From Saprospiraceae bacterium (GTDB lineage: Bacteria > Bacteroidota > Bacteroidia > Chitinophagales > Saprospiraceae), in the NCBI GenBank assembly GCA_020848995.1, contig JADLHA010000009.1:1-64000 (forward strand): DNA of 64,000 bases. The letters run 5' to 3'. This document shows positions 10,398 to 19,686 of this stretch, piece by piece. Every line of letters starts with the position of its first letter. Position 1 is the first letter of the stretch. Made by a program: the position numbers and the translations under genes. The notes beneath the pieces are model-generated. The model was given only the letters and a program-made list of their open reading frames with translations. It did no database searches and had not been told where the DNA came from.

Positions 10398-11519
10398 TCA
10401 ATCCACCCATTCGGCCATGAACAGGTTGGTGTCGTGCGTGCCCCCGTTGTTGCGGTTTGACGACCACACGAGGTATTTGCCATCGGGCGAAAACATGGGA
10501 AAAGAATCGAAGACCGGATCAAAGCTAACCTGTTCCAGACCGGTACCATCGGAATTGACAAGGTATAAGTTAAATTGGTAACCACGTTCACTGGCGTGAT
10601 TGGACGAAAAGATGATCTTTTGTCCGGAGGGATGGTAAAATGGTGCCCAGTTAGCCTTTCCGAGCGACGTAACTTGCTTCAGGTTGGATCCGTCGACGTT
10701 GCAGGTAAAAATCTCCATTGCTCCCGGCTCCACCAGCCCGTCTGCCAGGAGGGCATAGTATTCTGCACGAAGTTCTGAGCTTGCCGGCCTCGATGCCCTG
10801 AACACGAGGGAGGTTCCGTTGGGCGAAAAGAAAGCTCCGCCGTCGTAGCCGGGAAGAAAGGTGATCTGCTTTTTGTGGTTACCCCGGATGTCCATGGTCC
10901 AGAGGTTGAGGTCGCCCTGGCGCAAGGCGGTGTAAACGATGAGGTCGCCTTTGGGAGAAACGGTAGCTTCGGCATCGTAGCCCTCGGTGTTGGTAAGTTG
11001 CATGCGGAGGTTGCCCCTCAGGTCGCTTACGTAGATGTCGTAGGCCGTATAGATCGGCCAAACGTACTTGCCACCCACCCTTCGTTCAGGGACGGGAGGG
11101 CACCCGCTGGTATCGGAATGCGTAGAGGCATAAAGAACCATCGAGTCGCCAGGCATGAAATAAGAACAGGTAGTACGGCCATCCCGGCGGGAAAGTCGGG
11201 TGGGCATCGCGCTTCTGAGGTCGTCTTCAAATGGATTAAAATAGAAGATTTGGTCGCACTCAACACCCCACGCCGGATTATCGGATTGAAAAACGAGGAA
11301 TTTGCCGTTGTTGCTCCAGTATGCTTCCGCATTATTGCCGCCAAAAGTGAGTTGGCGGACGTTGCGGAGGTGGCGCTCCTGTGGATAATGGACCATCCCG
11401 CTGGTATCCTGGATCGGAGTGTGCCCGGACGATAAGGGCTCAGTTCCCTGTTTATCTTTGCAGCCCATTAAACAAGCGGCAATCAGGAATGCAATTGGTG
11501 TCATTTTTGCGGTACGCAT
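10398..11519 (-). CDS. TolB-like/PD40 beta-propeller lipoprotein
   Basis: Lipobox FLIAACLMGC; repeated SPDGKYLVWSSNR / SPNGTSLVFRASR / SPKGDLIVYT motifs. Confidence 0.85.
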   Translation of the reverse strand: MRTAKMTPIAFLIAACLMGCKDKQGTEPLSSGHTPIQDTSGMVHYPQERHLRNVRQLTFGGNNAEAYWSNNGKFLVFQSDNPAWGVECDQIFYFNPFEDDLRSAMPTRLSRRDGRTTCSYFMPGDSMVLYASTHSDTSGCPPVPERRVGGKYVWPIYTAYDIYVSDLRGNLRMQLTNTEGYDAEATVSPKGDLIVYTALRQGDLNLWTMDIRGNHKKQITFLPGYDGGAFFSPNGTSLVFRASRPASSELRAEYYALLADGLVEPGAMEIFTCNVDGSNLKQVTSLGKANWAPFYHPSGQKIIFSSNHASERGYQFNLYLVNSDGTGLEQVSFDPVFDSFPMFSPDGKYLVWSSNRNNGGTHDTNLFMAEWVD

Positions 11520-11542
11520 GAATCAAAACTTTATAAAAAGAT

Positions 11543-13228
11543 ATGGGCCAGAAAAAAGTTCCCTCGGATATAGAAATAGCTCAGACGATCAAACTACAGC
11601 CGATCGCAAAAATAGCCCAAAAGCTCGACCTGGGTGAAGATCAGTTATACCTGTACGGACCGCACAAAGCCAAGTTGCCGATCTCGCTCATCGACGAAGC
11701 CAGGATTGCAAAATGCAAGCTCGTGCTGGTTTCGGCAATTTCTCCAACCCCGGCGGGAGAAGGAAAAACGACCACCTCCATCGGTCTTGCGGAAGCCTTG
11801 AATAAACTTGGGAAGCGCACTACGGTGGTCGTGAGGGAACCCTCCCTGGGTCCGGTTTTCGGCATTAAAGGCGGCGCCACCGGCGGAGGCTGGTCGCAGG
11901 TTTTGCCCATGGAAGACATCAACCTGCATTTTACCGGAGACTTTTCTGCCGTAGAGAAAGCGCATAACCTACTCGCCGCCCTCATCGACAACAACCTGCA
12001 AAACCGGAAGCATGGCTTGGGCCTGGATCCCCGGACCATTGGCTGGAAGCGGGTGATGGACATGAACGACCGGTCGCTTCGCAAGCTCACAATTGGCCTC
12101 GGCGGAACGGGAAATGGAATTCCGCGCGAATCCGGATTTGACATCACCGCCGCATCTGAGATCATGGCCATTTTATGCCTTTCCCGCGACCTGGTCGACC
12201 TCAAGGAGCGCATGGGGAACATCTTTGTCGGCTTTACCTGGGACAAGCGCCCCGTGTTTGCCAGGGAACTCAAAGCGGAAGGTGCCATGGCGACTTTGCT
12301 CAAGGATGCCATCAAGCCCAACCTCGTTCAGACCATTGAAGGCAATCCCGCCATCGTACACGGCGGACCATTTGCCAACATTGCGCAGGGGACCAACACC
12401 ATCGTGGCGACCAAACTCGGAATGTCCCGCTCGGAATACGTCGTTACCGAAGCGGGGTTCGGATTTGATCTGGGAGCGGAAAAATTCCTCGACATCAAAT
12501 GCAGGACAGCAGGCCTCTCCCCCAATGCCGTAGTGATCGTTGCCACGGTACGCGCTCTGAAGTACCACGGTGGGGTGTCGCTCAAGAAACTTTCAACACC
12601 CGATCCGGGGGCCGTTCATCGCGGCTGCGAAAACCTGGAAAAACACCTGGAAAACGCAAAGACGTTTGGCTTACCAGCTGTTGTTGCGGTAAACCGGTTT
12701 TCTTCTGATACGGACGAAGAATTGCATGCCGTCGTCGACCGTTGCAAGGCCCTGGGCGTTGATGCCGTATTTTCGGAGGTTTGGGCCCGGGGTGGAGAGG
12801 GTGCCGTTGAACTCGGTGAAAAGGTGATCCGGATGGCGGAATCATGGAATAAACCCTTTGTACCTTGCTATGAGAACAGCTGGTCTCCCGTGGAAAAGAT
12901 AGCTGCCGTTGCAACCAAAATCTATGGTGCAGCCAAAGTGGAATATTCAGTAGAGGCAAAGGCCGACCTCAAAAAAATCGAAACCCTGGGACTGAATCAC
13001 CTGCCGGTCTGCATTGCAAAAACCCAGAAATCGCTTTCCGACAACCCGGACCTCATCGGCCGGCCGCGCAATTTCACCTTAACCGTACGGCAAATCGAAA
13101 TCGCCGCCGGAGCCGGATTCATCGTGCCGATTACCGGCGAAATGATGCGTATGCCAGGGCTGCCTGATGAGCCCGCTGCCGAAAAGATCGACATTGATCC
13201 TAAGGGTCAGATCAGCGGCCTGTTCTGA
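11543..13228 (+). CDS. fhs: Formate--tetrahydrofolate ligase
   Basis: 561 aa; VSAISPTPAGEGKTTTSIGLAEAL, REPSLGPVFGIKGGATGGG. Confidence 0.97.
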   Translation: MGQKKVPSDIEIAQTIKLQPIAKIAQKLDLGEDQLYLYGPHKAKLPISLIDEARIAKCKLVLVSAISPTPAGEGKTTTSIGLAEALNKLGKRTTVVVREPSLGPVFGIKGGATGGGWSQVLPMEDINLHFTGDFSAVEKAHNLLAALIDNNLQNRKHGLGLDPRTIGWKRVMDMNDRSLRKLTIGLGGTGNGIPRESGFDITAASEIMAILCLSRDLVDLKERMGNIFVGFTWDKRPVFARELKAEGAMATLLKDAIKPNLVQTIEGNPAIVHGGPFANIAQGTNTIVATKLGMSRSEYVVTEAGFGFDLGAEKFLDIKCRTAGLSPNAVVIVATVRALKYHGGVSLKKLSTPDPGAVHRGCENLEKHLENAKTFGLPAVVAVNRFSSDTDEELHAVVDRCKALGVDAVFSEVWARGGEGAVELGEKVIRMAESWNKPFVPCYENSWSPVEKIAAVATKIYGAAKVEYSVEAKADLKKIETLGLNHLPVCIAKTQKSLSDNPDLIGRPRNFTLTVRQIEIAAGAGFIVPITGEMMRMPGLPDEPAAEKIDIDPKGQISGLF

Positions 13229-13287
13229 TGGGATTGCGAATCCCGCTCCTGTGGGATTCCCCCCAAGCCCAATCGCTCAAAAGCACT

Positions 13288-13295
13288 TATTTTTG
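13288..13295 (+). promoter_or_regulatory. Bacteroidota-type -7 box TATTTTTG upstream of the DUF7009-like gene
   Basis: Exact match to TAnnTTTG, 51 nt before ATG 13347. Confidence 0.45.
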
Positions 13296-13346
13296 TCCTC
13301 TACCGGCATCCCCCGAAAAGGGAATGCAACCGTTAGCCATTGTGTC

Positions 13347-13661
13347 ATGAAAATATGTTTTTCACCAAACAACATCCGCATCCGGTTACAAGCCGGAGAA
13401 ATCACCCGATTCGACAAGGAAGGATGCTTGTCTGAATGCCTTTCTTTGCCAGGTCCATCGCGCAGCCAACTCCACTTCTCACTGATCCAGACTGCCCAGG
13501 AGGAATTCTCGGTGAATCTCCTGAGTAACCACCTAAGGATCTACGTTCCCGATCAACTCAGCGAAACCTGGTGCAGGAGCGGGCAAAACGCACTGAAGGC
13601 AGAGCTTGATTGTGGTACGGGGTCTTCTTTGCAGGTCAGCCTCGAAAAAGACATCAAATGA
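13347..13661 (+). CDS. DUF7009-like protein
   Basis: MKICFSPNNIRIRLQAGEITRFDKEG...; internal start of ORF 13167..13661, between fhs and fdhD. Confidence 0.6.
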   Translation: MKICFSPNNIRIRLQAGEITRFDKEGCLSECLSLPGPSRSQLHFSLIQTAQEEFSVNLLSNHLRIYVPDQLSETWCRSGQNALKAELDCGTGSSLQVSLEKDIK

Positions 13662-13724
13662 ACCATTTCCCAACTGGCAGAGGCGGAAAGCCTGGATTTC
13701 AAATGCTGAAAGCTCCCCGGCCGA

Positions 13725-14576
13725 ATGACAGATGAGCCCCATTTCCAATGGGTGAATGTGCATCGCACGGGCTCTGGTCCCGGTCTGGTTGCGGATCGGG
13801 TCTGCGTGGAAGAACCTTTGGAAATCGTGCTGCGCTATCATCAAAACGGTGCGATGGTGAGCAAAACCCTTGCCATCACCATGCGCACCCCCGGCCAGGA
13901 TGAGGCACTCGTTTGGGGCTTGCTTTTCAACGAAGGCATCCTGTCCGACCCCAAACGGGATATAGACCACCTCGAGTTCCGGTATGACTGCAACGCAACA
14001 GTACGGACCCAGCAAACCGTGGTCGCACACCTGCGCAAAGGACTCATTCCGGATGTCTCGCGAGTGGAAAGGAACCTGATCACCAGCTCCAGTTGTGGCG
14101 TCTGTGGACGAACCGCCCTTGACCGGATGCTCGACCAGTGCATTTATCTTCCTCGGACGGGCCTGCCTTTAATCCCTGTGAACAGCTTGTACTCCTTACC
14201 GGGAAAGTTGCAGTCCGTACAGGAAGCGTTCCGGCATACGGGTGGAATTCACGGATGCGCTTTGTTTGACGCCGCAGGAAATCTACTGTTCCAGGCCGAG
14301 GATGTTGGGAGACATAATGCCATGGATAAACTTTGCGGAATTGCTCACGAACGTTTGTTAGTTCCTGTCTCCAATCACGTAATTCTGGTGAGCGGGAGGG
14401 CAAGTTTTGAGTTGGTTCATAAAGCGTGCATGATCGGATGCGCCGTAATGGCGGCCATTGGAGCTGCCTCAAGTATGGCCATCGAAACCGCAGAGATGTA
14501 TGGCATGACGCTGGTTGGCTTTTTGCGTGAAGACAGAGCAAATATCTATACCCACCCCGAACGGGTCGCGACTTAG
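13725..14576 (+). CDS. fdhD: Formate dehydrogenase accessory sulfurtransferase FdhD
   Basis: SSSCGVCGRTALD catalytic Cys motif; GGIHGCALFDAAGNLLFQAEDVGRHNAMDKL. Confidence 0.95.
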   Translation: MTDEPHFQWVNVHRTGSGPGLVADRVCVEEPLEIVLRYHQNGAMVSKTLAITMRTPGQDEALVWGLLFNEGILSDPKRDIDHLEFRYDCNATVRTQQTVVAHLRKGLIPDVSRVERNLITSSSCGVCGRTALDRMLDQCIYLPRTGLPLIPVNSLYSLPGKLQSVQEAFRHTGGIHGCALFDAAGNLLFQAEDVGRHNAMDKLCGIAHERLLVPVSNHVILVSGRASFELVHKACMIGCAVMAAIGAASSMAIETAEMYGMTLVGFLREDRANIYTHPERVAT

Positions 14577-14620
14577 CGGAGCAACCGGACTTTTCACGCT
14601 GCTGGCTGTATGGTTAACCC

Positions 14621-14962
14621 CTACCCTTCAGGATCTTTTACCAAGCCAGTGCTCCGGCCAAAATGCTCGACAAATGAGCGGAATTCATTGGAGAGCTCGG
14701 CATTGCTGGTGGCGCGGAAGTAAGCATCGCAAATCGACTGCATGGTGAAGTAGACCAGCCGGTTCATATCCTCGACAAAAAACTCCTTAGCCCACAGATC
14801 CATCTTCATGACGTCGCCGGAGGCAGCTTCGTAAACTGAAAGCATAAAAGCTTTTGCTTCAATCCACTCTTCCTGAATCCCCTCGACCCTCCAGGCAAAC
14901 TTTTCTGGAACCTGTGCGTCGTCGAGGTCAACGCGGAGGCTAATGATTTTCGATTCAGACAT
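14621..14962 (-). CDS. gldC: Gliding motility protein GldC
   Basis: 113 aa; VPEKFAWRVEGIQEEWIEAKAFMLSVYEAASGDVMKMDLWAKEFFVEDMNRLVYFTMQSICDAYFRATSN matches the GldC pattern as I recall it. Confidence 0.8.
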   Translation of the reverse strand: MSESKIISLRVDLDDAQVPEKFAWRVEGIQEEWIEAKAFMLSVYEAASGDVMKMDLWAKEFFVEDMNRLVYFTMQSICDAYFRATSNAELSNEFRSFVEHFGRSTGLVKDPEG

Positions 14963-14968
14963 GGGTAA

Positions 14969-15904
14969 TTACTTTGGAACGTATACGGTGTAATGTGAAC
15001 AATGCTGTACGCCAAAAATGCCAAGGGCTCCCGTTACGTTTCCCGGAACCCGTATGTATGCTGAAAAGGGCCCCTGACGGGTCCTGCCCGCTTCCAGTGC
15101 ATTCCAGAACGCATAGTGCTCTTTTGGCAAGTTGCACCATTTAATGCGGATGGTGTCGCCCCTGCGGTACAGGCCCGTGTTATCGCCAAACTCATCATCA
15201 GGTTCGCGGGCCTTGGCCAGGGAAAACTCGAAGCGCTTGCCATTGAAGAATACATCGTCTGTGACGGAATTCAGGTTAGGGATCAGGGGTTCGCCCTGTC
15301 CTGCTGTGAAGTAACGATAGTAATCTGCAACCAGGGGATTGTCCTCGATAATGCAGTATAGCTGCGCGAAACTGTCGTTTTGGTTGCGTCCGGGTGGTTT
15401 TTCGAACCATATGCTGTCGATGGGACTTGATCCGGGCATAATGGCTGCAGCCCAATAGACGCGTTGCCCACTGCGAACTTCAAGGGTATAGGCCCTTCCT
15501 TCTGCCAGTTCAAGTTCTCTTGCAAAATCGATGTAAGCGCAAAAATCCACATTTACACTGTCCGGATCATAACCGAGTTGAGCCAGAAGTTCCGAGCGGA
15601 AAGGCTCCTGCAAGTCGTTCAGACAAAACTCTTGCAAGACAACATTGCTGACTCCATCCGACAAGATAACTTCCGCCCCGCGTACGTATAATCTCGAAAC
15701 GAGATCACCGTCATCAAGGCTGTCGAATGCCAGGGAGTTGGTAAGGATGCAATAGGGAGGCAGTGCTTCGTTTCCAGCCTCCAGGTAACACTCCACGACT
15801 AGCTGCCGTTCGTAAAATCGACTACCGGGTGAAATTTCCTCCTCACAGGATGTAAATATACCGGCAGTTGCCAGCATCAAAAACTTGATCAGCTTATTCT
15901 GCAT
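14969..15904 (-). CDS. DUF4249 family lipoprotein
   Basis: Lipobox LATAGIFTSCEEEISPG; LVVECYLEAGNEALPPYCILTNSLAF; overlaps upstream TonB receptor by 11 nt. Confidence 0.85.
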   Translation of the reverse strand: MQNKLIKFLMLATAGIFTSCEEEISPGSRFYERQLVVECYLEAGNEALPPYCILTNSLAFDSLDDGDLVSRLYVRGAEVILSDGVSNVVLQEFCLNDLQEPFRSELLAQLGYDPDSVNVDFCAYIDFARELELAEGRAYTLEVRSGQRVYWAAAIMPGSSPIDSIWFEKPPGRNQNDSFAQLYCIIEDNPLVADYYRYFTAGQGEPLIPNLNSVTDDVFFNGKRFEFSLAKAREPDDEFGDNTGLYRRGDTIRIKWCNLPKEHYAFWNALEAGRTRQGPFSAYIRVPGNVTGALGIFGVQHCSHYTVYVPK

Positions 15905-18290
15905 ACTGTTTTTTGCTGATGTTCCAATAAAAATTCCAGGTAACGGAAGGGATGATGGTAAAAATGGTTACCTCGTAAGCCTTCGCCGAAACCGAGCCCG
16001 AAAGTACGTCGGATGAAAAGTCAAAGTAAGAGAAAAATGGATTCTTCCGGTTATAGACGTTGTAGATGCTGAACGCCCAGCTCGAATGGAATGGCTTATT
16101 CACCTTGGTCTTTTTCTCGTAAACCAGTGAAAGATCCAATCGATGATAGTCCTTGAGCCGGTCGCTGTTGCGTTGGGCGTATTCCACGGTTGCTTTACCT
16201 TCAATGAAAAACAAACTTTTCACCGGCGTGTAGGCTTTGCCCGTTGCGTAAATAAAACTCGCTGAAAGGTCCCAGTTTTTTGCGAAAGACCAGTTGATGA
16301 CCAAGGAGAGGTCGTGTGGTCGGTCATACACAGCAGGATACACCCTACCGTTTTCAATTTCAGGAAACCAGCGCTCCGTCCGGGTAAGTGAATAGCCCAA
16401 CCAGCCTGTAAAGGATCCATTGTTTTTGCGAAGAAACAATTCCATTCCGTAGGCTCTGCCCTTACCCGAAACAAATTCCGTTTCGATGTCTGCGCTGAAG
16501 TTTTCCACGTAGCTTTCGCGGTAGTCGAGTTGGTTGTCCATCGTCCGGTAATACACTTCCACAGAGGTCTCAAGTGCATTGTCGAAAAAATTGCGGAAAT
16601 AACCTGCAGCATACTGGGTCCCCAACTGGGGTTGTATGCGTTCTGTGCTTGGCACCCATACGTCTGCCGGAAGGGTGCTTCCTGAATTGCTCACCAGGTG
16701 GATGTACTGGGTCGTTCTCGCAATTCCAGCCTTCACAGAAGAGTGCCCATCGACAGGCCAGGTCGCTAAAATGCGCGGCTCCGGATGAAAATAGGTCTTT
16801 ACCCATTCTCCCGCTTCAAAATTTTTGAACTGTATGGTTGAATAGTAAGGTCCTACATGAGCAAAAGCAGACATGCGCAAACCCAGATTGAGTTTAACCC
16901 CTGAAGGTAAAGCCCACTCATCTGCAGCATAGAGTTCGAGTTCGTGACCGTACTTAGGCTTGAAATCGGTAGAAAAATCAATCTCCCCGTTGGTCGCGTT
17001 GACGACATTGGGTGTCAGCTTGTGAAAAGTGTAACGCGTTCCGAATTTCAACTGATGCCTGGGGCTCGGATAGTAGTCAACATCCGTCTTGAAAGAGATG
17101 TTGCGCACTCCGGAATTTACGTTGAAACGAAACGTTTCCTGGCCACCAGACAATCTGAAATCGTAGTTGTTGGTGATGAGGGATACGTTGGAAAACAATT
17201 TATCGCTCCACAGGTGATTCCAACGAACGGTGCCGGTCGCATTGCCGTAGGGAAGCTCCAGTAAAAAGTCCCGTTCGACATTCTGAAACCGAAATACATC
17301 TCTTCCGAAATATCCGCTGAGAAAAAGCCGGTTTCGTGGACTGAATCGGTAATTCACCTTCGCATTGAGGTCGTAAAAGTAGTAGTTGGTTCCTTCGAAT
17401 TTGGTTTTATTGATAAAGGGCCTCGCAAGGTCAAGTGCGTAGGTGCGCCGGCCCGAGAGAATGAAAGTGCTTTTACCCCTTGAAAGGGGGCCCTGAGCAG
17501 TAATCCTGCTGGAAATAAGGCCCACACCACCCTCAATTACATAATCCTGATCATTGCCCTCCTTCATTTGAACGTCGATCACCGATGATATGCGGCCTCC
17601 ATACTGTGCTGGCATACTTCCCTTGATCAGCGTAGTGTTTTTGATGGCATCAGAATTGAACACGCTGAAAAACCCGAATAGATGTCCCGTATTGTAGACG
17701 ATGGCTTCATCGAGCAATACGAGGTTCTGGTCAGGCCCCCCTCCGCGCACGTAAATACCGGCCGTCCCTTCTGCAGCCGAGGAAATTCCCGGTAACAACT
17801 GAAGCGACTTGAGCAGATCGACTTCTCCGAAAAGTGCAGGCAATTTTTTCACAGTCTCCATCTGCAAGTCAATGGTTCCCATCTCGGCCTCCTCTACATT
17901 CCTCCTGACATTTTCCGCAGAAACTACCACTTCCTGCATCTCAATGCCCGCAGAAAGAGATATGTCTTTTACCGTATTCCTTTCCAGCATTACATCCATT
18001 ACCACCGGCGAATAGCCGACATAGGAGAACACGATGGAATACCTGCCCTTTGGCAAGGTGAGGGAATAGAATCCGTAGAGGTTGCTGGCTGTTCCTACCT
18101 GGGGTTTATCACGCAGAAAGATGTTGACGCCAATCATGGTCTCTGCGCTGCCGGACTCCCTGACGTAGCCGCTCAGGGTAAAAGATTCAGGCGCTTGTGC
18201 GTTTCCGGTTTTGCTTAGGGTGATGTGCAAAGCCACGATAACAACAAAACGCAGCAGACGCAAATTGTTGATCTCCATATTAGATTTCAT
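15894..18290 (-). CDS. TonB-dependent receptor with carboxypeptidase-like regulatory domain
   Basis: 798 aa; LSGYVRESGSAETMIGVNIFL, PGISSAAEGTAGIYVRGGGPDQNLVLLDEAIVYN plug domain. Confidence 0.95.
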   Translation of the reverse strand: MKSNMEINNLRLLRFVVIVALHITLSKTGNAQAPESFTLSGYVRESGSAETMIGVNIFLRDKPQVGTASNLYGFYSLTLPKGRYSIVFSYVGYSPVVMDVMLERNTVKDISLSAGIEMQEVVVSAENVRRNVEEAEMGTIDLQMETVKKLPALFGEVDLLKSLQLLPGISSAAEGTAGIYVRGGGPDQNLVLLDEAIVYNTGHLFGFFSVFNSDAIKNTTLIKGSMPAQYGGRISSVIDVQMKEGNDQDYVIEGGVGLISSRITAQGPLSRGKSTFILSGRRTYALDLARPFINKTKFEGTNYYFYDLNAKVNYRFSPRNRLFLSGYFGRDVFRFQNVERDFLLELPYGNATGTVRWNHLWSDKLFSNVSLITNNYDFRLSGGQETFRFNVNSGVRNISFKTDVDYYPSPRHQLKFGTRYTFHKLTPNVVNATNGEIDFSTDFKPKYGHELELYAADEWALPSGVKLNLGLRMSAFAHVGPYYSTIQFKNFEAGEWVKTYFHPEPRILATWPVDGHSSVKAGIARTTQYIHLVSNSGSTLPADVWVPSTERIQPQLGTQYAAGYFRNFFDNALETSVEVYYRTMDNQLDYRESYVENFSADIETEFVSGKGRAYGMELFLRKNNGSFTGWLGYSLTRTERWFPEIENGRVYPAVYDRPHDLSLVINWSFAKNWDLSASFIYATGKAYTPVKSLFFIEGKATVEYAQRNSDRLKDYHRLDLSLVYEKKTKVNKPFHSSWAFSIYNVYNRKNPFFSYFDFSSDVLSGSVSAKAYEVTIFTIIPSVTWNFYWNISKKQYAE

Positions 18291-19071
18291 AATTTGTCAG
18301 ACGGTACCCGGCGTGTTTCAATTTGCGAAGCAAGCCATAAGCACCATAAAGGTGGGCAGCGCCGCAGGTATAAAAACATGGCCCACCCCCAATTGTTTGA
18401 ATCATTTTTTGAAACATGACTTCATTTCGCGCATAGAGCATGTTCCTGCGATCCGGTCCAAGCATGCGTTTACTCCATCGGTAAACATAGGCCAGGTCTC
18501 CAGACTCGTATTTCGAAATGAGGTGATGCACCTGCTTTCTGGCTGCTGGAGGATCCCTCAGCAATTCTTTCAGCCATGCAAGCTGTCTGGTTATGGGGAT
18601 TTGTGCGATGGGGCTAAAGTGTTCCGACAATCCTTCGAGGCCAAAGCACTCGTGGCCGTGCCCTTTTGCAATCCTCCATAACCTGAGGTCTAGACCACCT
18701 TGTTCATCGAGTCCAGCGCTCTTTGCGAGCAACTGATGTGCCAGCAGCAAAGGGTATGTATGCACATGAGCAGTCAAGTCCACCCCGAACGATCGTTTGG
18801 CTCTGTTCCTCAGTTTTTGAAATTTGCGATCGCTGATTCCATCGGTCCAACTTTGTCCGGCGGGCATTTGAAAGAGCAGGTTTCCATCCGTTTGTAAGCT
18901 TGCATCGACGTCGATTTCAGCTGCAAAGCGCTCGCACTGAAGGATCAGATCCTCCAATGCCGGCAAGCAGGCATCAAGCACATCACTGCGCACGTGCAAA
19001 GTTCCTAACAGATAGGAATCGACCGGAAGCGTTCCAGTGATCTTCCAGAGCATGCCTCTTGAAAATCCCAT
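18280..19071 (-). CDS. TraB/GumN family protein
   Basis: MLWKITGTLPVDSYLLGTLHVRSDVL... and C-terminal FYTCGAAHLYGAYGLLRKLKHAGYRL. Confidence 0.85.
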   Translation of the reverse strand: MGFSRGMLWKITGTLPVDSYLLGTLHVRSDVLDACLPALEDLILQCERFAAEIDVDASLQTDGNLLFQMPAGQSWTDGISDRKFQKLRNRAKRSFGVDLTAHVHTYPLLLAHQLLAKSAGLDEQGGLDLRLWRIAKGHGHECFGLEGLSEHFSPIAQIPITRQLAWLKELLRDPPAARKQVHHLISKYESGDLAYVYRWSKRMLGPDRRNMLYARNEVMFQKMIQTIGGGPCFYTCGAAHLYGAYGLLRKLKHAGYRLTNYEI

Positions 19072-19103
19072 CAGGCTGAAGCTTTGGAATAAAGACCGAT
19101 CAA

Positions 19104-19586
19104 TCAGTCCATATCCTCCAGACGAATTGGTAGCTTGTCAGAGGATTTAACGACGGACAGGGTCATAAGGGTTTTTAACCTTTCGACTTCTTTTATCTGC
19201 GAGAGTTTGCGGAATAAGAGGTCTTCGTAAGCTTGTATGTCTTTGCACACAACGCGCATCAGGATGTCAGCGTCTCCGGTGATCACATAACAGTTGGTGA
19301 TCTCGTCAATTTCCTTGATCTTACTGACAAAGCTATCCATAGCTCCCGGGATGTGCCAGGCCAAGTTGATCAGCACGAAGGTGCTGATGGTGAGGTTCAC
19401 CTTGTGCGGGTTGATCTTGGCGTGGTAGCTTTCTATGATGTGCAACTGCTCCAGCTTTTTCACACGTTCCAGAGTAGGTGCAGGGGACAGTCCGATCTTT
19501 CTGCTCAGCTCGAGGTTTGTAATCTTGCTGTTTTCCTGGAGAAAGTTGAGAATGCGTACGTCTATTTTATCCAGTTTGTCTGCCAT
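19104..19586 (-). CDS. Lrp/AsnC family transcriptional regulator
   Basis: 160 aa; LDKIDVRILNFLQENSKITNLELSRKIGLSPAPTLERVKKLE HTH plus RAM domain. Confidence 0.95.
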   Translation of the reverse strand: MADKLDKIDVRILNFLQENSKITNLELSRKIGLSPAPTLERVKKLEQLHIIESYHAKINPHKVNLTISTFVLINLAWHIPGAMDSFVSKIKEIDEITNCYVITGDADILMRVVCKDIQAYEDLLFRKLSQIKEVERLKTLMTLSVVKSSDKLPIRLEDMD

Positions 19587-19604
19587 AATAGAATAAAAGT
19601 TTGA

Positions 19605-19624
19605 ACCGTTTACTATAAAACGGT
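19605..19624. promoter_or_regulatory. Inverted repeat ACCGTTT-N6-AAACGGT upstream of the AsnC-family gene
   Basis: Perfect 7-bp arms (19605-19611 and 19618-19624), 18 bp upstream of the ATG at 19586 (minus). Confidence 0.45.
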
Positions 19625-19651
19625 AAAATTAGAATTATATTTTGAGTGACA

Positions 19652-19678
19652 GCGAAAAATAAAAAAAATATTTTTCGC
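19652..19678. terminator. Stem-loop GCGAAAAATA-N7-TATTTTTCGC just past gdh
   Basis: Perfect 10-bp arms 19652-19661/19669-19678, 9 nt past the gdh stop. Confidence 0.5.
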
Positions 19679-19686
19679 CGAATGCT

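Noticed and set aside
10875-12321. ORFs 10875..11435 (+) and 11641..12321 (-)
   Set aside because: Shadow frames of the PD40 lipoprotein and fhs.
13230-13244. GGGATTGCGAATCCC symmetric element after fhs
   Set aside because: 6-bp arms with 3-nt loop and no T run; too weak to call a terminator or operator.
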